A DNA stretch of 64,000 bases, taken from Flavobacteriales bacterium (GTDB taxonomy: Bacteria; Bacteroidota; Bacteroidia; Flavobacteriales; JASBRU01). The stretch lies in contig JASBRU010000006.1 of the NCBI GenBank assembly GCA_030149285.1, positions 1-64,000 of the forward strand, written 5' to 3'. Positions 27,607-34,750 of this stretch are shown here, one piece after another. The notes beneath the pieces were generated by a model that was not told the origin of the DNA, ran no database searches, and saw nothing but the letters and a program-made list of their open reading frames with translations. The first letter of the stretch is position 1. Every line of letters begins with the position of its first letter. The position numbers and the translations under genes were made by a program.

Positions 27607-28377
27607 ATGAAGATTTGGGAAGATAAAGATAAACGCAAAGGATTAATTACAACAGTAAGTGTACATGTTGTACTACTGCTATTGTTTATCTTTTTTGGCT
27701 TGGGTTATACCGAACCAAAAGAGCGTGCGGGTATACCCATTAACTTTGGAGACTCCTTTACCGGAGGTGGCGAAGAATTTCAAGAAAACGCATCTGTACC
27801 GGAGCCGGTAGAAGCTACACAGTCTGATGTACCCGATGTGGTTACCCAAGATGCAGTAGATGCATTGGCAGTAGACACCAAAGAAGACCCCATTACAGAA
27901 ACAACTACTCAACCCAAAAATACAGACGAAACCAAACCCATTGAGCCTAAAAAAGAAGACCCGAAGCCAAGTGATGATTTACAAAACTTACTGAACGACT
28001 TTAACACAGCTCCATCCGGGCAAGGCGACGGTACCGGCAATACAGACCAAGGAAGACTAGACGGTACAGGAAACCAAAACGGACAAGGCGGAGATGGTGG
28101 TGGAGATGGTTATGACTTAGCAGGAAGAGCGCCTCGTAGCAAACCAAAACCAACCTACGATTGCGGTAACGAAGCGGGTAAAGTAAAAATAAAAGTTTGG
28201 GTAAATAGAGATGGAAAAGTTGTTCGTGCAGAATTTGAACTGAAAGGCTCTACCACCAGTAATACCTGCTTAGTTAAATCAGCCAAAACGGCTGCATTAA
28301 AAACCACTTGGAGTGGCGATAACAACGCCCGACAAGAACAGGTGGGATATATTACCTACGACCTAGGAAGAAAATAA
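27607..28377 (+). CDS. TonB-like energy transducer / cell envelope protein
   Basis: 256 residues: one N-terminal transmembrane helix (about 14-36, VSVHVVLLLLFIFFGLGY), a long Pro/Glu/Lys/Thr-rich periplasm-spanning linker, a Gly/Asp/Asn-rich stretch (about 135-180) and a C-terminal domain with KVKIKVWVNRDGKVVRAEFELKG that resembles the TonB C-terminal fold or TolA tail. Gene order exbB-exbD-this gene supports a TonB/TolA role in outer-membrane energy transduction. The C-terminus is short and diverged, so the partner receptor is unknown. folC starts immediately after its stop codon. Confidence 0.82.
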   Translation: MKIWEDKDKRKGLITTVSVHVVLLLLFIFFGLGYTEPKERAGIPINFGDSFTGGGEEFQENASVPEPVEATQSDVPDVVTQDAVDALAVDTKEDPITETTTQPKNTDETKPIEPKKEDPKPSDDLQNLLNDFNTAPSGQGDGTGNTDQGRLDGTGNQNGQGGDGGGDGYDLAGRAPRSKPKPTYDCGNEAGKVKIKVWVNRDGKVVRAEFELKGSTTSNTCLVKSAKTAALKTTWSGDNNARQEQVGYITYDLGRK

Positions 28378-29589
28378 ATGAACTATACCGAAACACTTGC
28401 GTGGCTATATAATCAGCTACCCATGTACCAGCGTGTAGGCAAAGCGGCCTACAAAGCCGACCTCAACAATACAATTGCCCTTTGTAAACTTTTGGGCAAC
28501 CCCGAAAAAAAATTAAAGAGCATACATATTGCCGGAACCAATGGCAAAGGCTCAACGGCACACATGTTGGCTTCTGTACTGCAAACTGCGGGCTACAAAA
28601 CAGGCTTATATACTTCGCCTCACCTCAAAGATTTTAGAGAGCGCATTAAAATAAACGGGCAAGAAATTACCGAAGATTATGTGGTAACTTTTATAGATAA
28701 ATATAAAGAGAAGTTCAGCACAATGGGCTTATCGTTTTTTGAAATGACTGTAGGCTTAGCCTTTGATTATTTTGTAGCTGAAGAAGTAGATATTGCCGTT
28801 GTAGAAGTAGGTATGGGCGGCCGACTAGACTCTACCAATGTACTGCAACCCGAAGTATCTGTAATTACCAATATAGGCCTAGACCATACTCAGTTTTTAG
28901 GAGATACCTTAGCTAAAATTGCAGGCGAAAAAGCAGGTATTATTAAAGCTAATACTCCTGTAGTTATTGGTGAAACTCAGTCTGAAACTAAACCTGTATT
29001 TACAGCCAAAGCACAAGAACTAAATGCTCCCATATACTTTGCAGATGAAATGCAACTCCCTACCTACAACACAGACTTAAGGGGTAATTACCAAGTACAC
29101 AACATCAAAACAGTTTTACAAACAATAGCCCTGCTAAAGAACTACCCTGTAGATACTAATTCTATAATTTCCGGATTGGCTAATACCGTAAAAAACACCA
29201 ATTTAATGGGCAGGTGGCAAACCTTGGGCACAGAACCCTTAATTATATGTGATGTAGCCCATAACATTGCCGGATTAACCGAGACCATGCAACAGGTTGC
29301 CAACACCAATTACAACAAGCTACATATTGTATATGGTATGGTAAATGATAAAGACCCAAATACAGCTTTAAACCTCTTACCGAAAGACGCTACCTATTAC
29401 TTTTGCAAACCCGATATACCCCGTGGTATGGAAGCAGAAGAATTAAAAGAAATTGCCGCTCAAACAGAACTAAATGGTAATGCTTACCCTACAGTTACAA
29501 AAGCATTAGAAGCAGCTAAAAAAGCAGCCAGTGCAGATGATATGATATATGTTGGCGGCAGTGTATTTGTAGTAGCCGAAGTGGTATAA
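28378..29589 (+). CDS. folC: Bifunctional folylpolyglutamate synthase/dihydrofolate synthase
   Basis: 403 residues. FolC attaches glutamate to dihydropteroate or tetrahydrofolates in the cytosol. The ATP-binding loop IAGTNGKGSTAHMLASVLQ, GLYTSPHLKDFRERI, and EVGMGGRLDSTNVL are diagnostic of the FolC branch of Mur-like ligases; GLDHTQFLGDTLAKIAGEKAGIIK follows. The ATG directly follows the TAA of the tonB-like gene, implying co-transcription with the exb genes although the functions are unrelated. Confidence 0.94.
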   Translation: MNYTETLAWLYNQLPMYQRVGKAAYKADLNNTIALCKLLGNPEKKLKSIHIAGTNGKGSTAHMLASVLQTAGYKTGLYTSPHLKDFRERIKINGQEITEDYVVTFIDKYKEKFSTMGLSFFEMTVGLAFDYFVAEEVDIAVVEVGMGGRLDSTNVLQPEVSVITNIGLDHTQFLGDTLAKIAGEKAGIIKANTPVVIGETQSETKPVFTAKAQELNAPIYFADEMQLPTYNTDLRGNYQVHNIKTVLQTIALLKNYPVDTNSIISGLANTVKNTNLMGRWQTLGTEPLIICDVAHNIAGLTETMQQVANTNYNKLHIVYGMVNDKDPNTALNLLPKDATYYFCKPDIPRGMEAEELKEIAAQTELNGNAYPTVTKALEAAKKAASADDMIYVGGSVFVVAEVV

Positions 29590-30447
29590 TTACATACAAC
29601 CCTCTTTAAATACCTCCCAGTCTATAGTTGGTGCAGTTGGGTATTTTTCTACTAACTCTTTATGCAGTTGTTCTAGCATTGTATTGTAAGATAGCCCATA
29701 AATACTCTCAAATGCTGCTAACTCGCTTTGCCAAAATTGCTGAAACTTCTCAACACCGTATTTATCAATTAAATACTGTATAATATATGCACTCTGGTGA
29801 TAGCCTATCATCTCTTCGGTAGCAAAAAAATCTGTGGTGAAAGAATCAATTGGGTATAGCAAATCTTCTTCCATAAAAAAGCGATAAATCTGCTCTACTG
29901 TATATCCGTTACACTCATTTGCCGCTAATGTTGCAAAACCTTCGTTCAACCACATTTGGCTTTGAGTAGGGTAACCCCATAATGCCGGAGCCATTATATG
30001 CATTAACTCGTGTTTGATAGGTGGGTTGATAATCTTTTCATCCTTAGTTTCATCTTCATTAGTTACCACTAAGTATAGTTTTCTAACCCAAAAATTAGCT
30101 AAGCCAGATGCTCTTGTTCCGGTTTCTCTTTCCATCTCATCTCTAGAGGTTAAGAACAACACTTTGGTAGGTCCGGTATATTCTGTTTGTCCTAATAATT
30201 TGTTGTTGCTTTCTACAGCATCAAAGCACTCCTTTACATAATGCTCTCTGTTTTCATAGGCATAACCTTTGTTCGGAAACCTAAATTGTAGGTTGTCTAC
30301 TCGCTTAGTTACAAACTGCTCTAAAGCCCAACCATCAGTTCTTTCTTGGGTTTGTGCTTCGGTAAGTTCTTCAGATTTTTTTGGATTTTGGCAACTAAAA
30401 AGCAATAGCGTTAACGCCATCGGTAAATGGTGTTTTACAATTCTCAT
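29590..30447 (-). CDS. Lipoprotein with gluzincin-type metallopeptidase motif
   Basis: 285 residues with a lipobox (LLLFSC, Cys about residue 19). At about residue 146 it has HELMH, followed exactly 18 residues later by Glu in LNEGFATLAANE: HEXXH-X18-E, the zinc site of gluzincins such as M1 peptidases. The protein is too short for a full M1 peptidase and resembles M1-like collagenase/aminopeptidase catalytic cores only around this motif. It is predicted to be membrane-anchored in the periplasm or on the surface. Convergent with folC with no gap. Substrate is unknown; all three zinc ligands are present, so activity is plausible. Confidence 0.78.
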   Translation of the reverse strand: MRIVKHHLPMALTLLLFSCQNPKKSEELTEAQTQERTDGWALEQFVTKRVDNLQFRFPNKGYAYENREHYVKECFDAVESNNKLLGQTEYTGPTKVLFLTSRDEMERETGTRASGLANFWVRKLYLVVTNEDETKDEKIINPPIKHELMHIMAPALWGYPTQSQMWLNEGFATLAANECNGYTVEQIYRFFMEEDLLYPIDSFTTDFFATEEMIGYHQSAYIIQYLIDKYGVEKFQQFWQSELAAFESIYGLSYNTMLEQLHKELVEKYPTAPTIDWEVFKEGCM

Positions 30448-30508
30448 GATGTCGGAGTTTGTTTTCTACTTACTTAATAACTCCTATAAAAATAGAATTA
30501 TTGCACTA

Positions 30509-31132
30509 TTAGAATACCACTTTATGATATAAGGTATCAAATGGGGGTTGATAAAACACCTCTTGTGGTAACACATCATAAGTATACTCCCCAAACCAAG
30601 TATATTTTTCTGATGTTACATTCACCCCACCATAGGTTTGAAAATCGTTAACATATGTACCTGCTTCTCCTATACGAATAGTTACTGTTCCAATCTTCAG
30701 GAAAAAATATTCTGATTGACGCAAACTCCAAGGTCTTACCGTTACATCTAATACAAGCCAAGAGTAGGGATATAACTCAACATTTACTCTTTGGTTTTCA
30801 CCATCATAAACCGGGGTTAGCTTACTCGTATAATAATGCATAGGTGGCATACTGGTCTGTGGTACTTTTAAGCCATACTTCTTACCATCCTCCGGGTTCC
30901 ACTCAAAGTAGTATCTACCATAACTATCCGTAAACTGTGAGCGTATAACACTCTCATTTGCACCGTTGTTATCTGTTTCTACTAACTGTACTTCTATCGG
31001 GCTTGCAGATGCATGGTCATAGGTGCCTTTGGTAAACACCTCCCCCACTACAGAGCTAGGTTCATCTTTACTACAGCTAGTAATGAGCAACACCCCTAGT
31101 AGTAATAAAAAATGTAAGTTTTTCAATTTCAT
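30509..31132 (-). CDS. Lipoprotein of unknown function
   Basis: 207 residues beginning MKLKNLHFLLLLGVLLITSC with the lipidated Cys at about 20 followed by SKDEPSS. The rest is beta-rich: a segment with GRYYFEWNPEDGKKYGLKV looks like a carboxypeptidase-regulatory or transthyretin-like fold, common in surface lipoproteins of Bacteroidota. It is followed closely on the same strand by the other envelope genes and lies 10 bases downstream of the next lipoprotein, so the two are likely co-transcribed. No function is proposed. Confidence 0.7.
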   Translation of the reverse strand: MKLKNLHFLLLLGVLLITSCSKDEPSSVVGEVFTKGTYDHASASPIEVQLVETDNNGANESVIRSQFTDSYGRYYFEWNPEDGKKYGLKVPQTSMPPMHYYTSKLTPVYDGENQRVNVELYPYSWLVLDVTVRPWSLRQSEYFFLKIGTVTIRIGEAGTYVNDFQTYGGVNVTSEKYTWFGEYTYDVLPQEVFYQPPFDTLYHKVVF

Positions 31133-31142
31133 TATAGCAGGT

Positions 31143-31682
31143 TTATATGTTTTCTTCAGCTAGTGCATTTTTACGAGCCTCAGCCAATTGCATCCAGCTT
31201 GTAGCAGCCTCTTCAAAATCTTCAGTTTCAGGGTCTATTTCTTTGTTATCAAAGCCTTTCCAATAAAGCATCTCTCCTTTATTAAAATAGTAAGTAGCTT
31301 TTAAAATAGATACATCTACAATTTCTGCAGATACTTGATCTTGTATCATTGCAATCTCTTCTTCCAATACAAATATCAATTCTCCCTCGTGGTAATAGTA
31401 GTCCTCTATCATTTGCCCGTTAGGGTTGTATAAAGTAACTAATACTCTTCTCAGCTCTCCACTATCAAAGTAGCCTTCTATAGTACCTCCCTCAACACTC
31501 TCAAAAATATCTTTGGTTACTACATCCATACCATTGGTGGTGTATACATCTACATATACATCGTTAATGGCACTTACATAGTCTTGTAAACTAGCTTCTT
31601 CGGGTTGAGTAGTATCAACAGACTTTTTATCTGTACAAGAAAAAGCAAAAAGAGCTACCAATAGAAAAGGAATAATGCGCAT
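31143..31682 (-). CDS. Lipoprotein of unknown function
   Basis: 179 residues with lipobox FAFSC near residue 16 (MRIIPFLLVALFAFSCTDKK). The mature part is acidic and includes a region typical of MORN-like or antitoxin-like wrap repeats (SGELRRVLVTLYNPNGQMIEDYYYHEGELIFVLEEE), where beta hairpins repeat around Gly/Tyr, followed by YYFNKGEMLYWKG. This resembles lipoproteins that have extra-cytoplasmic beta-hairpin repeats; function is not recognisable. It precedes another lipoprotein by 10 bases and follows the TSUP gene by 32. Confidence 0.7.
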   Translation of the reverse strand: MRIIPFLLVALFAFSCTDKKSVDTTQPEEASLQDYVSAINDVYVDVYTTNGMDVVTKDIFESVEGGTIEGYFDSGELRRVLVTLYNPNGQMIEDYYYHEGELIFVLEEEIAMIQDQVSAEIVDVSILKATYYFNKGEMLYWKGFDNKEIDPETEDFEEAATSWMQLAEARKNALAEENI

Positions 31683-31714
31683 TAGTCTATATTTTTCAGC
31701 AAGTTAATTACTTT

Positions 31715-32446
31715 TTAAGAAATTACTAGGTTACTTAATGTTATTAGACCGATAATCAGTATAAAAATTAAAGATAGTCTCCTGAATTTGGATTGTGGTA
31801 TATATGCCAATATTTTCTTGCCTATAAACGAACCTACTAAGCCAATAACAAATAGATAAGGTACATATTTCAGATCATGATTATGAATATACCCGTTGTT
31901 ATAGTATACAAAGGTTCTAGAAAAATCAATCATAAAATCTATAAACGCAGAGGTTGCTATAAATACACTTTTCTCTAAATTAAAAGCAGCCATAGTTAGC
32001 CCTCTTATTGCTCCTCCAGTGCCCAACAAACCGGCAGAAAATCCTGAAAAAGAACCTCCTATAATGGCATTTTTACGATTTGGAGAAACAACTATTTTAC
32101 TTTTTATAAGAAACAACAGGCTAAGCCCAACTAAAAAGAGACCTAAGATTATCTCCAAAAAATCAGTTTTTATAACCCTAGAAAGAAAGCCACCCACTAT
32201 AACAAATACTACCGAAGGGACGCCAATAGTTAATAAGAGCCTTTTGTTGAGCCCTTTTTTAAACAAAAATATCTTGCTTAAATTACTTGAAAGATGAAAT
32301 ATAGCCGTAAGACCTAATACAGAATGGAAGTCGAAATAAAAATTACCAATTGGCACAAAAAAAACCGATGAGCCAAAACCACCAATTGTACCAATAATCT
32401 CTGCTACCAGCGCTAAGAGTAAAAATATAAAATTGACATCTCTCAT
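31715..32446 (-). CDS. TSUP family (TauE/SafE) membrane transporter
   Basis: 243 residues, strongly hydrophobic with about seven to eight helices, and the internally repeated family motif GxxGGFGSSVFFVP near the N-terminus and GLLGTGGAIRGLTMAAF in the middle. TSUP proteins export organic or inorganic sulfur compounds such as sulfite or sulfoacetate. Here it is the last gene in an arsR-aquaporin-arsC unit (12 bases after arsC), so a role in arsenic or thiol-linked export is suggested by context only. Confidence 0.85.
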   Translation of the reverse strand: MRDVNFIFLLLALVAEIIGTIGGFGSSVFFVPIGNFYFDFHSVLGLTAIFHLSSNLSKIFLFKKGLNKRLLLTIGVPSVVFVIVGGFLSRVIKTDFLEIILGLFLVGLSLLFLIKSKIVVSPNRKNAIIGGSFSGFSAGLLGTGGAIRGLTMAAFNLEKSVFIATSAFIDFMIDFSRTFVYYNNGYIHNHDLKYVPYLFVIGLVGSFIGKKILAYIPQSKFRRLSLIFILIIGLITLSNLVIS

Positions 32447-32457
32447 TCAGTATATTA

Positions 32458-32853
32458 TTACCCCTCTATTTTTTCAAGCAAGCTAATTACTTTTTCCTTA
32501 ATCAAATCTCGGATTACATTAAAATCTTCGGGTTCTAAATATTTAGGGTCGGGTATTTGCCAATCATCTCTATGGTTGCTCTTAAACCAAGGGCATTCTT
32601 CGCCACAACCCATTGTTATTAGATATTCATATTCTTGCTCAGGTAAATCGTCTAAAGATTTTGAATCGTGTTTGCTTAAGTCATAATCCAACTCAGCCAT
32701 AGCTGCTATAGCTTTTGGGTTTACCACACCAGACGGACGAGAGCCTGCACTGTATGCCTGTACTTTATCTGTCCCGTAAATATTGGCAAAAGCTTGCGCC
32801 ATTTGGCTTCTATTAGAGTTTTCTACACAAGCAAATACAATGTTTTTTTTCAT
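32458..32853 (-). CDS. arsC: Arsenate reductase, low-molecular-weight phosphatase type
   Basis: 131 residues. The N-terminal P-loop CVENSNRSQMAQAFA (catalytic Cys about residue 9, C-x5-R-S) and the DP loop in QIPDPKYLEP mark the LMW-PTPase fold. A second Cys pair, TMGCGEECPWF (about residues 77-84), supplies the redox relay typical of thioredoxin-linked ArsC. The S. aureus enzyme has a further Cys inside its P-loop, which here is Asn. The enzyme reduces arsenate to arsenite in the cytosol. It sits 2 bases after the aquaporin gene and 11 before the TSUP gene, in an arsR-led operon. Confidence 0.88.
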   Translation of the reverse strand: MKKNIVFACVENSNRSQMAQAFANIYGTDKVQAYSAGSRPSGVVNPKAIAAMAELDYDLSKHDSKSLDDLPEQEYEYLITMGCGEECPWFKSNHRDDWQIPDPKYLEPEDFNVIRDLIKEKVISLLEKIEG

Positions 32854-32855
32854 GC

Positions 32856-33518
32856 TTATTTTTTATTGAAAATTTTAGCAATCAATACTGCAAACAATGC
32901 CCCCAGTATAGTTGCCACTATGTATATCCATAAATGTTGTAAATGCCCCGATGCTATAGCCGGACCTATAGACCTAGCCGGATTCATAGATGCACCCGAA
33001 ACAGGACCTGCAAACAAGGCTTCTAACCATACGGTAAAACCAATGGCCAAGCCTGCTGTTATCCCCTTTTCTTTAGAACCGCTAGAAACCTGAATGATAA
33101 CCAACATCAATATAAAAGTGAGTAAAAACTCAAACACAAAAGTTTGATAAACCGTATCGGCTGGTAAGGTTGCACCTAAGTAAGTATAATCTAATGGAAA
33201 TAAGGACTTTAATAAAAAAGAAGCTGCTAATGCACCTAATAATTGTACTACTATATAGGGCAACACCTTTTTAGCTTTAAACCTACCCGCAGCCCAAAAA
33301 CCTATGGTTACTGCCGGATTGATGTGTGCCCCGGATGTTTCGCCAAACGTATAAATCATGGCTATAACCACCAAACCAAAAGAAGCGGCAATACCGGGGT
33401 GTCCAATAGCTCCACCCGAAAAACTATCAATTACTATTGCCCCTGTTCCGCAAAAAACCAGTGCAAAAGTTCCTATAAACTCGGCTATATACTGCCTATA
33501 CTTAACAGCAAGTTCCAT
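32856..33518 (-). CDS. aqpS: MIP family aquaporin/aquaglyceroporin in an arsenic operon (AqpS-like)
   Basis: 220 residues with six transmembrane helices and two NPA half-helix motifs: SGAHINPAVTIGF and SGASMNPARSIGPA. MIP channels conduct water, glycerol or neutral metalloids such as As(OH)3. Placement between arsR and arsC matches the arsR-aqpS-arsC layout described in Sinorhizobium, where arsenite made by ArsC leaves by the channel. The start at 33518 (MELAVKYRQYIAEFIG) is chosen over the track start at 33545 because the family N-terminus begins there; it still overlaps the arsR end by 17 bases. Role in arsenic transport is inferred from context. Confidence 0.85.
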   Translation of the reverse strand: MELAVKYRQYIAEFIGTFALVFCGTGAIVIDSFSGGAIGHPGIAASFGLVVIAMIYTFGETSGAHINPAVTIGFWAAGRFKAKKVLPYIVVQLLGALAASFLLKSLFPLDYTYLGATLPADTVYQTFVFEFLLTFILMLVIIQVSSGSKEKGITAGLAIGFTVWLEALFAGPVSGASMNPARSIGPAIASGHLQHLWIYIVATILGALFAVLIAKIFNKK

Positions 33519-33840
33519 CTGTAGTACAGCTGTTATAACTCTCAAACAATCCGTTAAAAATGGTACTTAATGTACCCCAAGCCTCAGGGTTTATACAGTA
33601 GCAAATGCTATTGCCTTCTATCTCCCCTTTTATCAATCCGGCTTGTTTCAGCTCTTTTAAATGTTGCGAAACAGTAGACTGCGAAAGCGGAAGCTCATCT
33701 ACAATATCTCCGTTTACGCATTTATTTACTTTTATAAGGTGCTGTACAATAGCTATTCTTGCAGGATGCCCCAGTACTTTGGCTAGGTTTGCCAACCTCA
33801 TCTGCTCCTCAGAAAAACCATCTGTTTTTGTAATTCCCAT
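33502..33840 (-). CDS. arsR: ArsR/SmtB family transcriptional regulator
   Basis: 112 residues with the winged-helix core LAKVLGHPARIAIVQHLIKVNKCVNGDIVDELPLSQSTVSQHLKELKQAGLIKGE. The track ORF has 42 extra N-terminal residues with hydrophobic junk; the ATG at 33840 (MGITKTDGF) is preferred because the wHTH begins just after it. The C-terminus (SCTTDGTCC) has three cysteines that could bind As(III) or another thiophilic ligand. Members of this family repress their own operon until metal binds. A dyad (33857-33882) upstream is a likely operator. It leads the arsenic-type operon. Confidence 0.9.
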   Translation of the reverse strand: MGITKTDGFSEEQMRLANLAKVLGHPARIAIVQHLIKVNKCVNGDIVDELPLSQSTVSQHLKELKQAGLIKGEIEGNSICYCINPEAWGTLSTIFNGLFESYNSCTTDGTCC

Positions 33841-33856
33841 ATCTAATACCCGTATA

Positions 33857-33882
33857 GTAATATTTATATATCGCGATATTAC
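33857..33882 (-). promoter_or_regulatory. Candidate ArsR operator, GTAATAT-N12-ATATTAC
   Basis: A 7-bp inverted repeat with a 12-base centre, containing the perfect palindrome ATATCGCGATAT (33868-33879), lies 16 bases upstream of the arsR ATG. The position and symmetry suit an autoregulatory ArsR site; binding is not shown. Confidence 0.5.
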
Positions 33883-33926
33883 GATAATGATAAAGAATAA
33901 CAAAAGATAATTAAAAGAAAAAAAGT

Positions 33927-33956
33927 TTGTGCAAATGCATAATTGATTTATATTTG
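33927..33956 (+). promoter_or_regulatory. Promoter of tRNA-Val, TTG-19-TATATTTG
   Basis: TTG (33927-33929), 19 bases, then TATATTTG (33949-33956): a full consensus match with the same spacing as the rrn promoters, placing the transcript start about 10 bases before the tRNA. Confidence 0.82.
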
Positions 33957-33974
33957 CACTCCTCAAATGAAAGA

Positions 33975-34049
33975 GGGCGCGTAGCTCAGTTGGTTCAGAG
34001 CACTTGGTTTACACCCAAGGGGTCAGGGGTTCGAATCCCTTCGCGCCCA
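33975..34049 (+). tRNA. tRNA-Val (anticodon TAC)
   Basis: Cloverleaf can be drawn by eye: acceptor GGGCGCG/CGCGCCC, D arm with AGCTCAGTTGGTTCAGAGC, anticodon stem CTTGG/CCAAG with loop TTTACAC, and T arm GGGGTTCGAATCCC. The anticodon TAC reads GUA/GUG-type valine codons. The 3' CCA is not encoded. It is a single tRNA gene with its own promoter and terminator, divergent from arsR. Confidence 0.95.
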
Positions 34050-34053
34050 CTAC

Positions 34054-34086
34054 AAAATCCCGAAGCAGTTAGCTTCGGGATTTTTT
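34054..34086 (+). terminator. Terminator after tRNA-Val
   Basis: AAAATCCCGAAGC-AGTTA-GCTTCGGGATTTT, a 13-bp perfect stem followed by T residues, 5 bases after the tRNA. Confidence 0.9.
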
Positions 34087-34123
34087 GTTTTTAGTATCTT
34101 CCTAAAAACAAAATCCTATCAAT

Positions 34124-34684
34124 ATGGAAATCAAAAAAAAATACATCCAATCAATTAATGATTTTGGAAAATATATTGATGACAACACAAAAGAGGTTGC
34201 AGAATACTTACGAGAAAATAACATAACATCTATTGAAGACTTTGATGAAAATCATAAGAAGGAAATTAAAAACCAGTTTGGGGTCTATTGTTTTTTCATA
34301 AGACTTAAAACCAACAAAACACTTAATAAAGATAAGTTTGAGAAGGAATGGAATAACGAAGATTTTATAAAATACCCACAAATTATAAAAGATAGATACA
34401 ACTTTTCTGAATTAAATAATAAAACCTTTATCCCTTTTTACATTGGTAAATCTGAAGAGTTAGGAAAAAGAATATTTCAACATATTAATCATTCTCCTCA
34501 AATAACTACTTATAGCCTAAAGTTAAAAGAGAGGGAATTTCTAAAAGAAACACTTGACATCAGAGTATCTTGGTGGAAGCTGCCTAAAATTGATACTGAT
34601 GATAAATCAATCAAACAATTCATTATTACAAGAATTGAATCACAGCTCCGAAAGGAACTAAAGCCCTGGGTTGGTAAACAATAA
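34124..34684 (+). CDS. GIY-YIG-like nuclease domain protein
   Basis: 186 residues, Lys/Glu/Asn-rich and more A/T-rich than its neighbours. Within it, FGVYCFFI and PFYIGKSEELGKRIFQHI match the GIY...YIG layout with the catalytic Arg in GKRIFQH, and RIESQL supplies the acidic residue near the end. GIY-YIG proteins are Mg-dependent endonucleases found in repair, restriction, homing and transposons. An N-terminal helical segment of about 45 residues precedes the nuclease core and shows no recognisable domain. It is a lone gene between tRNA-Val and a flavin oxidoreductase, so the biological target is unknown. Fold assignment is by motif only. Confidence 0.72.
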   Translation: MEIKKKYIQSINDFGKYIDDNTKEVAEYLRENNITSIEDFDENHKKEIKNQFGVYCFFIRLKTNKTLNKDKFEKEWNNEDFIKYPQIIKDRYNFSELNNKTFIPFYIGKSEELGKRIFQHINHSPQITTYSLKLKEREFLKETLDIRVSWWKLPKIDTDDKSIKQFIITRIESQLRKELKPWVGKQ

Positions 34685-34736
34685 AGCTGCAAGAACAAAA
34701 TAGTAAATAGTGTTCTATCCAATTAAAGGATATAAT

Positions 34737-34744
34737 TATATTTG
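34737..34744 (+). promoter_or_regulatory. Candidate -7 promoter element (TATATTTG) before the flavin oxidoreductase gene
   Basis: Exact TAnnTTTG match ending 6 bases before the ATG at 34751, so transcription would begin at or very near the start codon. The -33 side is only TTC. Probably weak or leaderless. Confidence 0.4.
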
Positions 34745-34750
34745 ACATCG

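Noticed and set aside
34054-34124. Search for an integrase or att duplication next to tRNA-Val
   Set aside because: No integrase gene is present in the window and no copy of the tRNA 3' end was seen downstream.
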